A DNA stretch of 64,000 nucleotides from CAIJXJ01 sp964445115 (GTDB lineage: Bacteria > Pseudomonadota > Gammaproteobacteria > Burkholderiales > Methylophilaceae). How positions within the stretch are numbered: position 1 is the stretch's first letter; every line of letters starts with the position of its first letter. The notes below the pieces were generated by a model. That model searched no databases. It was not told the DNA's origin and saw only the letters and a list, made by a program, of their open reading frames with translations. A program made the position numbers and the translations under genes. Positions 26,223 to 35,927 of the stretch are shown here, one piece after another. The stretch is taken from positions 1 through 64,000 of the forward strand of contig CAYUJU010000010.1 in assembly GCA_964445115.1 (NCBI GenBank), in the 5' to 3' direction.

Positions 26223-26915
26223 TTAGAACTTCTTGCCAACGCCCAGACCGAAGACCCACGGATCGATATCGAGGCTATCAATCTTCTTCCAACCACCGAT
26301 ATTCGCCTTAACATCGGTGTCAATCCACACCTTCTTCACATCAGCGTTAATCAGCCAGCCATCCTTCAAATTGATGTCGACGCCAGCTTGCAGCGCCATA
26401 CCGAAACTATTGGTGTCAACCTTAATAGGCAGTCCAGCAACTGCAGCACCAGAACTAAAGGTCAGACTCTTGTCCATAAAACGAGTGTAGTTCACACCAG
26501 CGCCCACATAGGGATCGATCATTTGATCCGGATTGAAGTGCCACTGAATGGTCAGCGTCGGCGGCAGCAGATTCACGGAACCCAAGCCTTGATTGCCAAC
26601 TGCCGCACCAGCGTCACCCTTCACCTTCACGTCGTGACGGGTACCAGTGGCCAGAATCAACTCAGCCGCAATGTTCTTGGTGATGTAGTAGGAGAAATCG
26701 ATTTCTGGAATGGTATTGCTATCTACAGCCAGCTCAGCACCCTGAGACATCGTGCCAGCGCCGACGTTAGTGTTCACGGTTGCACCCAGCTTGCTGTCTT
26801 CATCCGGGTTGATGTTGACGGCACGCACGCGCACCACGAAATCACCAGCTTCAGCCATTGCAAAGGACGGGGCGAAAGCAGCGGCTACCAGGGCAGCCAG
26901 TACGATCTTTTTCAT
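26223..26915 (-). CDS. ompW: OmpW family outer-membrane protein
   Basis: Eight-stranded outer-membrane beta-barrel. 230 residues with signal peptide MKKIVLAALVAAAFAPSFAMA, the OmpW start GDFVVRVRAVNINPDED, LLPPTLTIQWHF in the middle and a C-terminal phenylalanine (VGKKF) for BAM recognition. OmpW proteins are small hydrophobic-ligand channels often induced under anaerobic or stress conditions. Monocistronic with its own promoter and terminator. Codon use is richer in A/T than neighbours, as is common for highly expressed porins. Confidence 0.95.
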   Translation of the reverse strand: MKKIVLAALVAAAFAPSFAMAEAGDFVVRVRAVNINPDEDSKLGATVNTNVGAGTMSQGAELAVDSNTIPEIDFSYYITKNIAAELILATGTRHDVKVKGDAGAAVGNQGLGSVNLLPPTLTIQWHFNPDQMIDPYVGAGVNYTRFMDKSLTFSSGAAVAGLPIKVDTNSFGMALQAGVDINLKDGWLINADVKKVWIDTDVKANIGGWKKIDSLDIDPWVFGLGVGKKF

Positions 26916-26962
26916 GTTGAATCTCCGTTAAAGTTAATCAGGACAAAAATATCTTTGAATGG

Positions 26963-26990
26963 ATTCTACTTGATTTGCCCATCATTGCAA
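26963..26990 (-). promoter_or_regulatory. promoter of ompW
   Basis: Minus-strand TTGCAA (26985-26990), 16-base spacer and TAGAAT (26963-26968), 48 bases upstream of the start codon. A TGAT...ATCA pair lies inside the spacer but with 6 rather than 4 bases between halves. Confidence 0.55.
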
Positions 26991-27047
26991 AAGGCATATT
27001 GCACTGCCACGCCATTTCGGTGCGACTGTGTTGTAATTTCGCAACAC

Positions 27048-27916
27048 CTATTTGTCATTTTTTCCGAAATCGAAGCCGAAGCCGAACACCCCGCATTTGG
27101 CACCGGCAAGGCGGTTGGCCTGTTCCATCGCTGCTGGCAACGTCTGCCCCGAAGTCAGAGCGTGAATCATGCCCGCATTAAAGGTATCCCCCCCGCACCA
27201 AGGGTATCAATCACACGCACTGGCGGATGGGCGGTCGCGTGGCAACCAGTGCCTGAGCGGTCTCGCCCGTAGGCGCCTTGCTCGCCCCACGCAACCACCA
27301 GTTCAGCATGGTGGCACCCAAACCCCTCGAAAAAGTCTTGCGGCCCTGCAAACTCATGATGCTCGACAAAACCGCGCGAACACAACAACAGGTTGGCAAA
27401 CGTATAACACGAGGCAATCCCCTCCCTTGGCTTCTCCAGTTCCAGAGAAATCCGACCGGCTGGCGAACGCTGACGCACCGCCGCCATCATCGCCGCCAAT
27501 GCAGAGACATTGCGCCCCTCGAAATGAATCCAGTCGTAGCCCGCTGGATCGATCACATCAAAATCCGAACGCCGCAATTCCGGCAGATCACGATAGTGCA
27601 CAATGCTGCGACTCATGCCGGACAGATAGATGCTGGAAGTCGGTGCCCGTCCGGGCAATCTCGGACAGCGCGAAAAATCGACGCCGTGTATCCGGAAATC
27701 GTTTTCGATCACGGCAGTTTCCGGCGCTTTGGCCAGCACGCCGAGGAACTCAACCTCGTGCCCCAGCCCGGCGAGCACGACCGCAGAATTGGCGGCATTG
27801 CCGCCACGACAGGTGCGCAGGGAACGCGCCCGCATTTCCTCATCGGCAGCGGGTACATGATCGAGTTCGAACACCAGATCCAGCGTTGCCGTGCCGACCA
27901 TCAGAATGCGCGCCAT
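27048..27916 (-). pseudogene. PfkB-family sugar kinase, frameshifted in a G7 tract
   Basis: Ribokinase/PfkB-type kinase (ketohexokinase-like). The first frame (27916 to 27167) gives 249 residues: start MARILMVGTATLDLVFELDH, the GGNAANSA substrate motif near 39, and the second PfkB signature up to DTLGAG. There a run of seven G (plus-strand C at 27188-27194) breaks the frame, yielding GIPLMRA and stop. Shifting frame restores DTFNAGMIHALTSGQTLPAA and the family C-terminus, ending at TAG 27050-27048. The catalytic aspartate of GAGD is lost in the unshifted product. Five G would restore the motif; eight would restore the frame with an extra Gly. Could be a real mutation, phase variation or a sequencing error. 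Confidence 0.85.
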
Positions 27917-27931
27917 TTCCAGTTCCCGTCC

Positions 27932-27961
27932 TGTGCAATAGTGGAATGATACGTCTATAAT
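27932..27961 (+). promoter_or_regulatory. possible promoter of ilvE
   Basis: A perfect TATAAT (27956-27961) lies 29 bases before the ilvE ATG, with a weak TGTGCA (27932-27937) 18 bases upstream as -35. Confidence 0.4.
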
Positions 27962-27990
27962 TATTCACTTTTGAGCTTCGGAGAAACAAG

Positions 27991-28923
<933 letters not shown>

Positions 28924-28933
28924 GGAGAACGTG

Positions 28934-29125
28934 ATGTCCAAGGAACCCCGCGAAGTCGAAGTCACCGCAAAGGATTTGCCGCTGCACTGCCCGACCAGCG
29001 AGTCGGCACTGTGGTGCTCCCACCCTCGTGTATTCCTGGATGTCGCAGCAACCGGTTCGGTGTTGTGTCCCTACTGTGGCACCAAATACCGGCTGAAACC
29101 GGGCGAGGTCGTCAAGCATCACTGA
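28934..29125 (+). CDS. zf-CHCC zinc-finger domain protein
   Basis: A 63-residue protein with the zf-CHCC pattern: LHCP (C20), WCSHPRVFL with a histidine ligand, and CPYCGTKYRL near the C-terminus. Family members include mitochondrial NDUFS6-like zinc proteins; the bacterial function is unknown. The ATG at 28934 is preferred over a GTG directly before it; GGAG lies 8 bases upstream. Directly follows ilvE, with which it is probably cotranscribed, and ends at a strong terminator. Confidence 0.88.
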   Translation: MSKEPREVEVTAKDLPLHCPTSESALWCSHPRVFLDVAATGSVLCPYCGTKYRLKPGEVVKHH

Positions 29126-29149
29126 CCGCCCATCCGGACCAGCAGCGAT

Positions 29150-29176
29150 AAAAAAGCGGGCATTGCCCGCTTTTTT
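29150..29176. terminator. bidirectional terminator between zf-CHCC gene and murI
   Basis: Perfect 12-bp stem with A6/T6 flanks and GCGGGC/GCCCGC core (29150-29161 with 29165-29176) and a 3-base loop. The murI stop codon (29175-29177) overlaps its T run. Confidence 0.92.
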
Positions 29177-30002
29177 ATTTCGCCCAATCCGGCAACTGCT
29201 GCACCTCCACCGGCTGCCCCCACAGCATCGACATGACCGATTGCGCCTCTGCCGGGTTACCACTCGTCCAGAACTCCGCCGGCCCGGCGGTTTCGCCCAG
29301 TAACCCGTGGGCCTCCAGCCTGCGTCGCAATTGCCGTGCCACCGCAGCTCCCGTATCGATAATGGCGACATCGGGTCCGACTGCACGCTCAATCAAAGGA
29401 CGAACAAACGGGTAATGCGTGCACCCCAGTACGATGGTATCCGCCCCCTGCGCCAACAAGGGTTCAACGTACTTCAGTACCAGATCACGCGTAGCAGGCG
29501 CGTCTAGCGCACCACGCTCGACGCATTCCACCAGACCATGACAAGCTTGCGTCACCACCTGCACGCCCTTGCCGTAGTTTTCTAGCAAGGCCGCAAACTG
29601 GGCACTTTTCAGCGTCCCCACGGTGGCCATTACACCGACCACACCGTTCCGGGTCGCGGCCACCGCGGGCTTGACGGCTGGTTCCATGCCGATAATCGGT
29701 ACCGAAAAGCTTGCTCGCAGCGCGCTAACCGCCGCTGCCGTCGCAGTATTGCAGGCCACCACGATGGCGCTTGCTCCCTGCTCCAACAAAAACTCCGTCA
29801 GGCGCATAGAACGTTGCCGAATCTGTTCAGGTGTTTTACTGCCATAAGGCGTGTGCAGGGAATCTGCACAGTACAGCAGGTTCTGTCTGGGCAACTCGGT
29901 CCGGATATGGCGCAGCACAGAAATGCCCCCCACCCCGGAATCAAAAATCCCGATCAGCGGCGACTCGGGGCGCACAGCACCCACATCAAAGACTGAGGAC
30001 AA
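29175..30002 (-). CDS. murI: glutamate racemase
   Basis: Cofactor-independent racemase providing D-glutamate for peptidoglycan. 275 residues with IGIFDSGVGG at the N-terminus and the two catalytic cysteines in VVACNTATAAA and VLGCTHYPF. Cytosolic. Follows the Sel1-repeat gene by 3 bases on the same strand. Its stop codon lies in the terminator's T tract. Confidence 0.97.
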   Translation of the reverse strand: MSSVFDVGAVRPESPLIGIFDSGVGGISVLRHIRTELPRQNLLYCADSLHTPYGSKTPEQIRQRSMRLTEFLLEQGASAIVVACNTATAAAVSALRASFSVPIIGMEPAVKPAVAATRNGVVGVMATVGTLKSAQFAALLENYGKGVQVVTQACHGLVECVERGALDAPATRDLVLKYVEPLLAQGADTIVLGCTHYPFVRPLIERAVGPDVAIIDTGAAVARQLRRRLEAHGLLGETAGPAEFWTSGNPAEAQSVMSMLWGQPVEVQQLPDWAK

Positions 30003-30005
30003 CGC

Positions 30006-31127
30006 TTAGCCTTTCCAGTCGGTCGTATTATCCGACTGTGCGGCGCCGTCCACATGCCCGATCACCACGTCATCCGACACGGCACTTTGCAACTTCAGAG
30101 ATTGCTTGGCGGCCTCCACGTGCCCTTGCGCCGCCGCTGCTGCAAACCAGCGCCGCGCCTCACGCAGGTTCTGGTTAACCCCCTGGCCATACAGGTAAAC
30201 CTGTGCGATTCGATTCTGTGCTGGTGCATAGCCCATTTCAGCAGCTTTAAGGTAGGAAGCGGCCGCATGCACCATATCCGGCTTGTCGACCCCCTCATTC
30301 CGTTCGTAACGCAAGCCCACTTCGTATTCGGCTTCAGCCATTCCATGTGCCGAGGCACGCTTGAACCAGTCTAGCGCGGCCCGGAAATCCTGAGGAAACG
30401 CATGACCGAAGGCACCGGTGAGATAATATTTCGCGATCTTGAGTTGCGCCTTGGGATCGCCGAAATCAGCCGCTTGAAGCAGTAACTCATCCGCTTTCTT
30501 GATATCTTTGGTCACACCCACGCCACGCTCATACAACTCACTGAGCGAGAAAAAGGCAGCGGGATACCGTTGGGATACCGCCTTGCCCAGCCATGCGGCG
30601 GCCTTGACCGGGTCAGCCAATGGCGCTTCCGCATCCAGATAGAGCCCCCCCAACACGGCCTGCGCCTCGGCCAAGCCAGCATCGGCCGCCCCACGGAGAT
30701 ACAGTTCGGCGCGTTCTGGATTACGCGGCACCCCTTCACCCGCCAGATAGCGCTTGCCGATAAACAACCTGGCATCGTTACAGCCGTTCTTGGCGGCGTG
30801 CTCGATCCAGCGCACCCCCTTAACCGGATCCTGATCTCCACCCAGCCCCCGATCCAGCATGACACCATACTCAAACTGCGCCTGTGCATGATTCATCTCG
30901 GCAGCGCGCCTGAACAGGCGCCGGGCGGCATCGAAATCGAGCTCCAGGTCATCCCCGCGACGAAACGCCATGCCTTGCTCGTACATCGCATCGGCGGAAT
31001 TGTCGGATTCCGTCCTGGCAAAACCGGCATGCGCTTCGGGCGGGTCGCGACGCACCCACAGCACGACCCCGGCCACCACCGCGACAATCACCACCAGCAA
31101 CAACAGGACACCCATCATCCCTCCCAC
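30006..31127 (-). CDS. membrane-anchored Sel1-repeat protein
   Basis: 373 residues: one N-terminal TM (about 5-25, LLLLVVIVAVVAGVVLWV) followed by about eight Sel1-like (TPR-type) repeats of 36 residues, e.g. DFDAARRLFRRAAEMNHAQAQFEYGVML and DFRAALDWFKRASAHGMAEAEYEVGLRY. A short polar tail ends the protein. Such proteins act as scaffolds; the partner is unknown. Start is ambiguous: GTG at 31127 with AAGGA upstream, or ATG at 31118/31115 after GGGAGGG. The product differs by only 3-4 residues. Lies 3 bases before murI. Confidence 0.85.
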   Translation of the reverse strand: MGGMMGVLLLLVVIVAVVAGVVLWVRRDPPEAHAGFARTESDNSADAMYEQGMAFRRGDDLELDFDAARRLFRRAAEMNHAQAQFEYGVMLDRGLGGDQDPVKGVRWIEHAAKNGCNDARLFIGKRYLAGEGVPRNPERAELYLRGAADAGLAEAQAVLGGLYLDAEAPLADPVKAAAWLGKAVSQRYPAAFFSLSELYERGVGVTKDIKKADELLLQAADFGDPKAQLKIAKYYLTGAFGHAFPQDFRAALDWFKRASAHGMAEAEYEVGLRYERNEGVDKPDMVHAAASYLKAAEMGYAPAQNRIAQVYLYGQGVNQNLREARRWFAAAAAQGHVEAAKQSLKLQSAVSDDVVIGHVDGAAQSDNTTDWKG

Positions 31128-31334
31128 AAGGTTCCTTCATGAAACAACAAGGTCGGCAACATTGCGCCATCTTCCCACTCCGCACGGATGCGGGTCAACG
31201 CATCGCGTCCATGTTCGCCCCCAACACGCCGCCAATATTGCCGAATGTTATATCAATAGCATCAACAATCATTTTTATTCACTCACGAGCCCTGTTATAG
31301 TGCGCGCCTGATTCACTTTTTTGTCATATTGATC

Positions 31335-32588
31335 ATGCACATTCGTCACTTATCCTTGCTTGTCGCCACGCTCTCCCTGCCGTTGAGCGCCTACGCCACC
31401 GACGGTTATTTTGCCCACGGCTACGGCGTCAAATCCCAGGGCATGGGAGGCGTTGGGATCGCCCTGCCTCAGGACGCGCTCGCCGCCGCCACCAACCCAG
31501 CCGGTATGGGCCTGATCGGCGACCGCATCGACGCCGGTGTAACCTGGTTCCGACCAATTCGAGAATCTGAGATTTTGGCCGGGGCGAACAGTACGACATA
31601 CAGCGCAAATGACTCCAAGAATTTCTTCATTCCCGAATTTGGTTATAACCGCCAGATCAGCCCTGATGTCACTTTGGGTGTCTCGGTGTATGGCAACGGA
31701 GGGATGAATACCGACTATAAAAATGGCGTTCCGCTGTTCAACAACCCTGCGTTTTTCACCGGACGTACACGCATGGATTTGGCCCAGCTATTTGTCGCAC
31801 CGACCGTCACCTGGAAAGCGTCCGAAAACCACACCTTCGGCGCGTCGCTCAATTTGGCCTATCAACGTTTTGAAATCAAAGGCATCAATAATTTTCGATT
31901 TGGCGCGAGTTCGGACCCCAGCAATCTGACCAATCGTGGCTATGACCACTCCTACGGCGCCGGCCTACATCTGGGCTGGACCGGCAAGATCAATCAGGCT
32001 GTCACGTTAGGCGCCACCTACCAAAGCCGCACCTGGATGACCGAGTTCGACAAGTACCGCGGCCTGTTTGCCGAACAAGGTGATTTCGACATTCCGGAAA
32101 CCTACGGCGTTGGTATCGCGGTCAAGGCAACGCCTGACCTGACGCTGGCAGCTGATGTCCAGCGCATCAACTACAGCGACGTAGATTCTGTTGGCAACAC
32201 ACTACTTCCCAATTTTGGAACTGCGCTGCTGGGGAACGATGGTGGTGCCGGATTTGGCTGGAAAGATGTCACTGCCTTCAAACTTGGCGCCAGCTACGCC
32301 TATAGCGACACGTTGACCCTCCGCGCGGGCTACAACCACACCACCCAACCGATCCGCAAATCGGATACGCTGTTCAACGTCATCGCCCCCGGTGTGGTGC
32401 AAGACCACATCACGCTCGGGGCAACCTGGGTGTTGCCGAACAAGGCAGAACTGTCCCTCGCCTACATGCATGCGTTTGAGAACGAAGTTAACGGTGCAAA
32501 CTCTATTCCACCGGGCTTTGGCGGTGGCGAAGCCAATCTCAAGATGTATCAGGACTCCATCGGTATCGCCTACGGCTGGAACCTGTAA
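31335..32588 (+). CDS. OmpP1/FadL/TodX-type outer-membrane transport protein
   Basis: Outer-membrane beta-barrel for hydrophobic substrates such as long-chain fatty acids. 417 residues with signal peptide MHIRHLSLLVATLSLPLSAYA and the FadL N-terminal hatch signature GYGVKSQGMGGVGIALPQDALAAATNPAGMG; later strands match the family (LRAGYNHTTQPI, ITLGATWVLPNKAELSLAYMHAF). Ends in a barrel-type WNL. The ATG at 31335 is preferred over TTG at 31329. No clear Shine-Dalgarno. The 207-base upstream spacer shows nothing definite beyond a possible TATAGT at 31296. Confidence 0.93.
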   Translation: MHIRHLSLLVATLSLPLSAYATDGYFAHGYGVKSQGMGGVGIALPQDALAAATNPAGMGLIGDRIDAGVTWFRPIRESEILAGANSTTYSANDSKNFFIPEFGYNRQISPDVTLGVSVYGNGGMNTDYKNGVPLFNNPAFFTGRTRMDLAQLFVAPTVTWKASENHTFGASLNLAYQRFEIKGINNFRFGASSDPSNLTNRGYDHSYGAGLHLGWTGKINQAVTLGATYQSRTWMTEFDKYRGLFAEQGDFDIPETYGVGIAVKATPDLTLAADVQRINYSDVDSVGNTLLPNFGTALLGNDGGAGFGWKDVTAFKLGASYAYSDTLTLRAGYNHTTQPIRKSDTLFNVIAPGVVQDHITLGATWVLPNKAELSLAYMHAFENEVNGANSIPPGFGGGEANLKMYQDSIGIAYGWNL

Positions 32589-32606
32589 TTACAAGCTGCT
32601 GCAGTT

Positions 32607-32637
32607 CGCAAAGCCGGCCCTCGCGGCCGGCTTTGCG
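32607..32637 (+). terminator. strong hairpin after the FadL-type gene
   Basis: Perfect 13-bp stem (32607-32619 with 32625-32637) and 5-base loop, 19 bases after the stop codon. The T tract is poor (TTATAAT), so it may be an imperfect terminator or mRNA-stabilising hairpin. The TATAAT at 32639-32644 directly after it could be the pcnB -10 box, but no -35 is seen. Confidence 0.6.
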
Positions 32638-32684
32638 TTATAATCCGCCAACTTAGCGCCTCACCCTCAGGCCCCGTTGGACCC

Positions 32685-34025
32685 ATGATCAAAAAATTCC
32701 TGCAGACCGTTTTCAAAGGCAAGAAAAAGCCTGTCCCACATATCCCTCACGAGGCAGAGCGCTTTCCGCGGCGTGCCCACGGCATTGATCGCAAGCAAGT
32801 CAGTCACGCCGCCATGAAAACGGTGCAGGAATTGCACAAGGCCGGATTCTCCGCCTTCATCGTCGGTGGCGCGGTGCGCGACCTGCTGCTGAAGCGCACC
32901 CCCAAGGACTTCGACATCGCGACCAATGCGACGCCGGAGCAGGTACATCGCATTTTCCGCCGCTCCCGCATCATCGGCCGGCGTTTTCGCATCGTGCACG
33001 TCATGTTCGGCGCAGAAACCATTGAAGTCACCACGTTTCGCGGCAGCCATCTGTCATCTGAAGAAGGCGATGCGGAGATCGCTGATAGTGGCCGTATCCT
33101 ACGCGACAATGTGTTCGGCTCTCAGGAGGAGGATGCGTTACGCCGCGACTTCACCGCCAACGCCCTGTACTACGACCCGCACACGGAAGAAGTGTGGGAT
33201 TACCACCACGGCCTCAGGGACATCAAGGACGGCGTGCTACGCATGATCGGCGACCCGGAGACTCGCTACCGCGAGGACCCCGTGCGCATGCTGCGCGCCG
33301 TGCGCCTCTCCGCCAAACTCGGGCTGAAACTGCACCCGGCCACCGAGGCCCCCATTCCGCGCATGGCCGACCTGCTCGAAGACGTGCCCCCGGCGCGCCT
33401 GTTCGACGAGATGCTCAAACTGTTTCTTTCCGGCCACGCCATTGAAAGCGCCCACGCGCTTCGCGCCCACGGCTTGCATCACGGGCTGCTGCCCATGCTG
33501 GACGTCGTGCTGGAACAACCGATGGGAGAACGATTCGTCACACTGGCGCTGGAAAATACGGACGAGCGCGTACAGGAAGACAAGCCCGTCTCACCGGCGT
33601 TCTTGTTCGCGACCCTGCTATGGCACGAAGTGCTGGCCACCTGGCAACAGTACAAGTCCAAGGGTGAAAAACCGCTGCCAGCGCTGATCCAGGCGATGCA
33701 TGACGTATCCGACATCCAGGCAGAAAAACTCGCCATCACCAAGCGTTTCAGCATCGTGATGAAGGAAATCTGGACACTGCAACCGCGTTTCGAGCAACGT
33801 GCCGGCCAGCGTCCTTTCCGCCTGCTGGAGAACCCGCGCTTCCGTGCCGGATACGATTTTCTGCTGCTGCGCTGCCAGTCGGGCGAATTGCCGATGGAAG
33901 TCGCGGAGTGGTGGGATCGTTTCGCGCAGGCCGACACCGCCACGCGTGAGACGATGCTGCTGCCCAACACCGAACCCGCCAAGAAACGTCGTCGTCGCCG
34001 CAAGCCAGCGGCCAACCCGGCATGA
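32685..34025 (+). CDS. pcnB: poly(A) polymerase I
   Basis: Adds 3' poly(A) tails that promote RNA decay. 446 residues: basic N-terminus, nucleotidyltransferase core with GGAVRDLLL near 62 and DFDIATNATPEQ, the RRDFTANALYYDP block, and a very basic C-terminal tail (KKRRRRRKPAANPA) expected of PcnB rather than CCA-adding enzyme. Heads the pcnB-folK-dNK-panB-panC run; it overlaps folK by 4 bases. Confidence 0.95.
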   Translation: MIKKFLQTVFKGKKKPVPHIPHEAERFPRRAHGIDRKQVSHAAMKTVQELHKAGFSAFIVGGAVRDLLLKRTPKDFDIATNATPEQVHRIFRRSRIIGRRFRIVHVMFGAETIEVTTFRGSHLSSEEGDAEIADSGRILRDNVFGSQEEDALRRDFTANALYYDPHTEEVWDYHHGLRDIKDGVLRMIGDPETRYREDPVRMLRAVRLSAKLGLKLHPATEAPIPRMADLLEDVPPARLFDEMLKLFLSGHAIESAHALRAHGLHHGLLPMLDVVLEQPMGERFVTLALENTDERVQEDKPVSPAFLFATLLWHEVLATWQQYKSKGEKPLPALIQAMHDVSDIQAEKLAITKRFSIVMKEIWTLQPRFEQRAGQRPFRLLENPRFRAGYDFLLLRCQSGELPMEVAEWWDRFAQADTATRETMLLPNTEPAKKRRRRRKPAANPA

Positions 34026-34507
34026 GTCACCGGGCGTTCATCGCCCTCGGCAGCAACCTGCAGGATCCACAACAGCAGGTTCGTCGAGCGCTCGCCGAAA
34101 TCGGTGACATGCCCGGGGTAAGGCTATTGCGGGCATCCTCGCTCTATCGTACCGCCCCCGTGGGCTATGATAACCAACCGGACTTCATCAATGCTGTCGC
34201 CGAAATCACTACCGATCTCGCGCCGCTGCTCTTGCTGCGCTCGCTATTGGCGCTGGAAACCGCCCACGGCCGCGAACGCCCGTTCCCGAACGCCCCGCGC
34301 GTGCTGGATCTCGACCTTTTGCTTTATGATGACCTCTCCATGCATACCCCGGAACTGACACTGCCGCACCCACGCATGCACAGCCGCGGCTTCGTGCTGT
34401 TGCCGCTCGCCGAGATTGCACCCGCACTGCACATCCCAGGACAAGGCCGCGTGGACGATCTGGCGACGAGCTGCCTCAATCAGGGCGTAGAGAAAATTTC
34501 AGCATGA
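34022..34507 (+). CDS. folK: 2-amino-4-hydroxy-6-hydroxymethyldihydropteridine pyrophosphokinase
   Basis: Folate-pathway HPPK. 161 residues with ALGSNL at the start, FINAVAEI, and the signature region RPFPNAPRVLDLDLLLYDD near 90-108 containing the metal-binding aspartates. Overlaps pcnB and the next gene by 4 bases each. Confidence 0.96.
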   Translation: MSHRAFIALGSNLQDPQQQVRRALAEIGDMPGVRLLRASSLYRTAPVGYDNQPDFINAVAEITTDLAPLLLLRSLLALETAHGRERPFPNAPRVLDLDLLLYDDLSMHTPELTLPHPRMHSRGFVLLPLAEIAPALHIPGQGRVDDLATSCLNQGVEKISA

Positions 34508-35154
34508 CACTGACCGACAAGTATCCCTACATCGTCATCGAAGGCCCGATCGGTTGCGGCAAGACGACGCTGGCAAAAAAACTGGCCGACCGCTTTCCTG
34601 CAACGCTGTTGTTGGAAAATGCCAGCGCCAATCCATTCCTGCCCAAGTTCTATCAGGACGCTTCGCGCTACGCCCTGCCAACGCAGTTGTTTTTCCTGTT
34701 TCAGCGGACCGAGCAGGTACGCGAACTGACGCAGCGGGATCTGTTTGGCGGCGCGACCATCGCCGACTTTTTCCTGGAGAAAGACCCGCTGTTCGCACGC
34801 CTGACCCTGAATGACGACGAGTTTGCGCTATACCGCCAGATATACCAGCACCTGCAGTTGCAGATCACTGCGCCCGACCTGGTGATCTACCTGCAGACTC
34901 CTGTGGACGCCCTGCTGAAGCGCGTGGAACAGCGCAACATCAGCTATGAACAGACTATCTCGCGCGAGTACCTGCGGCAACTGGCAGAGGCCTACGGCGA
35001 GTATTTCCACCACTACGACACCTCGCCAGTCCTCATCGTCAATAACGAGAACCTGGACTGCGCCTCGGACGATGCCGCGCTGGAACTGCTGATCTCCCGC
35101 GTTGCCGGCATGCGTAGCCGTCGCGAGTATTTCAATCCGAGGCTGGACGGATGA
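34504..35154 (+). CDS. deoxynucleoside kinase (dNK family)
   Basis: Salvage kinase phosphorylating deoxynucleosides. 216 residues with P-loop GPIGCGKTT at 14-22, the LFFLFQRTEQ helix, a DRY-like region replaced by DFFLEKDPLFA, and the LID stretch LKRVEQRNISYEQTIS. The substrate (dA/dG/dC) cannot be read from sequence. Located between folK and panB with 4-base overlaps; this order is common in betaproteobacteria. Confidence 0.9.
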   Translation: MTLTDKYPYIVIEGPIGCGKTTLAKKLADRFPATLLLENASANPFLPKFYQDASRYALPTQLFFLFQRTEQVRELTQRDLFGGATIADFFLEKDPLFARLTLNDDEFALYRQIYQHLQLQITAPDLVIYLQTPVDALLKRVEQRNISYEQTISREYLRQLAEAYGEYFHHYDTSPVLIVNNENLDCASDDAALELLISRVAGMRSRREYFNPRLDG

Positions 35155-35927
35155 CGCCGGAGTCCTTTCGCAACCTGCCGGGCAACCATGCCCCTATTGC
35201 CGTACTGACCTGCTACGACGCCAGCTTTGCCTCACTCTGCGAAACGGCCGGCGTCGATGTTCTGCTGGTCGGTGACTCGCTCGGCATGGTGTTGCAGGGT
35301 GCGCGCGATACGCTGCAAGTCAGCATGGACGACATGCGCTACCACACGCGTTGCGTGGCCCGCGGCGCCGACCACACCATGATCGTGACCGACCTGCCGT
35401 ACGGCAGCGACCAGACCACAGCGATGGCGCTGGAGAATGCCCGCCTGCTGATCGAGGCAGGGGCGCATATGGTCAAGCTGGAAGGCGCCAAACTCGAAGT
35501 CGTGCGCCATCTGGTCGGCCACGACATCCCTGTCTGTGGTCACCTCGGCTTTACCCCCCAATCCGTACACGAACTGGGCGGCTTCAAGGTCCAGGGACGC
35601 GATGCAGAAAGCGCGCAGCGCATCCTTCAGGATGCGCTGGCATTGCAACAGGCGGGCATCACCATGCTCGTGCTGGAAATGGTCCCCGCTGCCCTAGCGG
35701 CCGACATCACCTCTGCCCTGCGTATCCCGACCATCGGCATCGGTGCCGGTCCTGATTGCAGCGGGCAGGTTTTGGTTCTGCACGACATGCTGGGCGTCTA
35801 CCCCGGCAAAACCCCACGATTTGCCCGCAACTTCATGTCGGACACCAACAGCGCGCAGGAAGCCATTCGGCACTACGTTGAAGCGGTCAAGGCAAAAACA
35901 TTCCCCGCGCCGGAGCACTGTTTCTGA
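35151..35927 (+). CDS. panB: 3-methyl-2-oxobutanoate hydroxymethyltransferase
   Basis: First committed step of pantothenate synthesis: makes ketopantoate from 2-oxoisovalerate using methylenetetrahydrofolate. 258 residues with LTCYDASFA, LVGDSLGMV (metal-binding aspartate), GAHMVKLEG, CGHLGFTPQS and GIGAGPDCSGQVLV. Overlaps the kinase gene by 4 bases; its stop touches the panC start. Confidence 0.97.
   Translation: MTPESFRNLPGNHAPIAVLTCYDASFASLCETAGVDVLLVGDSLGMVLQGARDTLQVSMDDMRYHTRCVARGADHTMIVTDLPYGSDQTTAMALENARLLIEAGAHMVKLEGAKLEVVRHLVGHDIPVCGHLGFTPQSVHELGGFKVQGRDAESAQRILQDALALQQAGITMLVLEMVPAALAADITSALRIPTIGIGAGPDCSGQVLVLHDMLGVYPGKTPRFARNFMSDTNSAQEAIRHYVEAVKAKTFPAPEHCF

Noticed and set aside
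26963..26990. FNR-like TGAT...ATCA pair in the ompW promoter
   Set aside because: The half-sites are 6 rather than 4 bases apart and lack the outer T/A, so it does not fit the FNR consensus.
31296..31301. TATAGT as -10 of the FadL-type gene
   Set aside because: No -35 at acceptable spacing; too weak to list as a promoter.
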